Below are positions 13,669-13,773 of a stretch of 13,773 nt of DNA, piece after piece. Both the position numbers and the translations under genes were made by a program. Each line of letters opens with the position of its first letter. The first letter of the stretch is position 1. The stretch is from positions 1 to 13,773 of the forward strand of contig JAFGPY010000373.1 in NCBI GenBank assembly GCA_016935955.1, in the 5' to 3' direction. The notes beneath the pieces are model-generated. The model saw only the letters and a program-made list of their open reading frames with translations. It was not told the DNA's origin and searched no databases. The stretch is from Planctomycetota bacterium (lineage in GTDB: Bacteria > Planctomycetota > Phycisphaerae > FEN-1346 > JAACEH01).

Positions 13669-13773
13669 ATGGCCGTACAGACAGGCGAAAAGATCCGGCT
13701 CGGTGACGTCCTGCTTGACCAGGGCGTCATCACCAAGGAGCAGCTCGACGAGGCGCTGGTCCAGCAGAAGCAG
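13669..13773 (+). CDS. PilB/GspE-type assembly ATPase, N-terminal MshEN part (partial)
   Basis: The first 35 residues of a gene that runs off the window. Residues 10-33 fit the MshEN c-di-GMP-binding motif: RLG at 10-12, hydrophobic LL at 15-16, G at 19, QL at 25-26, AL at 29-30 and Q at 33. This motif stands at the start of many PilB/MshE/GspE assembly ATPases, and the gene order fits that identity. ATG 13669 follows the STAS stop by 10 bases with AGGA at 13657-13660. The ATPase domain itself is not in the window, so another MshEN-containing protein cannot be ruled out. Confidence 0.8.
   Translation, partial: MAVQTGEKIRLGDVLLDQGVITKEQLDEALVQQKQ

Noticed and set aside
1..13773. CRISPR arrays, tRNA or rRNA genes, transposases, integrases, phage genes
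   Set aside because: None was seen by reading both strands; there are no regularly spaced repeats and no protein resembling these families.

Overview
The window is GC-rich and carries one long rightward gene cluster for a type IV pilus / type II secretion-like machine, with its own regulatory block. Only the first 58 bases hold a leftward gene, cut off at the window edge. The gene content (GspG- and GspH-like pseudopilins, a PilM-N-O-P-Q set, a TPR lipoprotein, then kinase, receiver, HD-GYP and STAS genes before an ATPase) and the GC-rich, Ala/Gly/Arg-heavy proteins suggest a free-living Gram-negative bacterium. A planctomycete-like lineage such as Phycisphaerae is my best guess, but there is no rRNA or marker gene here to prove it.

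Layout. (1) 1-58: start of a leftward exported protein. (2) 59-993: a long divergent non-coding region with several RNA-like helices. These include a closed multi-arm fold at 206-382 just downstream of an extended -10 motif, and a GNRA-capped hairpin at 784-814. (3) 994-3382: three prepilin-like genes and a small membrane protein. They are separated by two structured gaps: tandem hairpins at 1484-1575, and a 282-base gap at 2233-2514 with a three-way-junction fold that pairs better on the minus strand. (4) 3394-8541: pilM, pilN, pilO, a PilP/GspC-like gene and the secretin, tightly packed with 4-base overlaps. (5) 8567-9772: TPR lipoprotein. (6) 9800-13658: PAS histidine kinase, stand-alone receiver, HD-GYP c-di-GMP phosphodiesterase with sensor domains, and a STAS protein. 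(7) 13669 to the end: first 35 residues of an assembly ATPase that begin with a c-di-GMP-binding MshEN motif.

How they fit together. PilM (cytoplasm) docks on the N terminus of PilN. PilN and PilO form the inner-membrane coiled-coil pair, and the PilP-like protein bridges to the outer-membrane secretin, which the TPR lipoprotein may help assemble. The three prepilins would build the pseudopilus or pilus. The ATPase with the MshEN motif would power it, and the adjacent HD-GYP enzyme could lower the c-di-GMP that the ATPase senses. The kinase, receiver and STAS protein probably add a second control layer. The most unusual parts are the structured non-coding regions around the pilin genes and the local c-di-GMP degradation / c-di-GMP-sensing pairing. 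No prepilin peptidase, platform protein (PilC/GspF) or diguanylate cyclase lies within the window.
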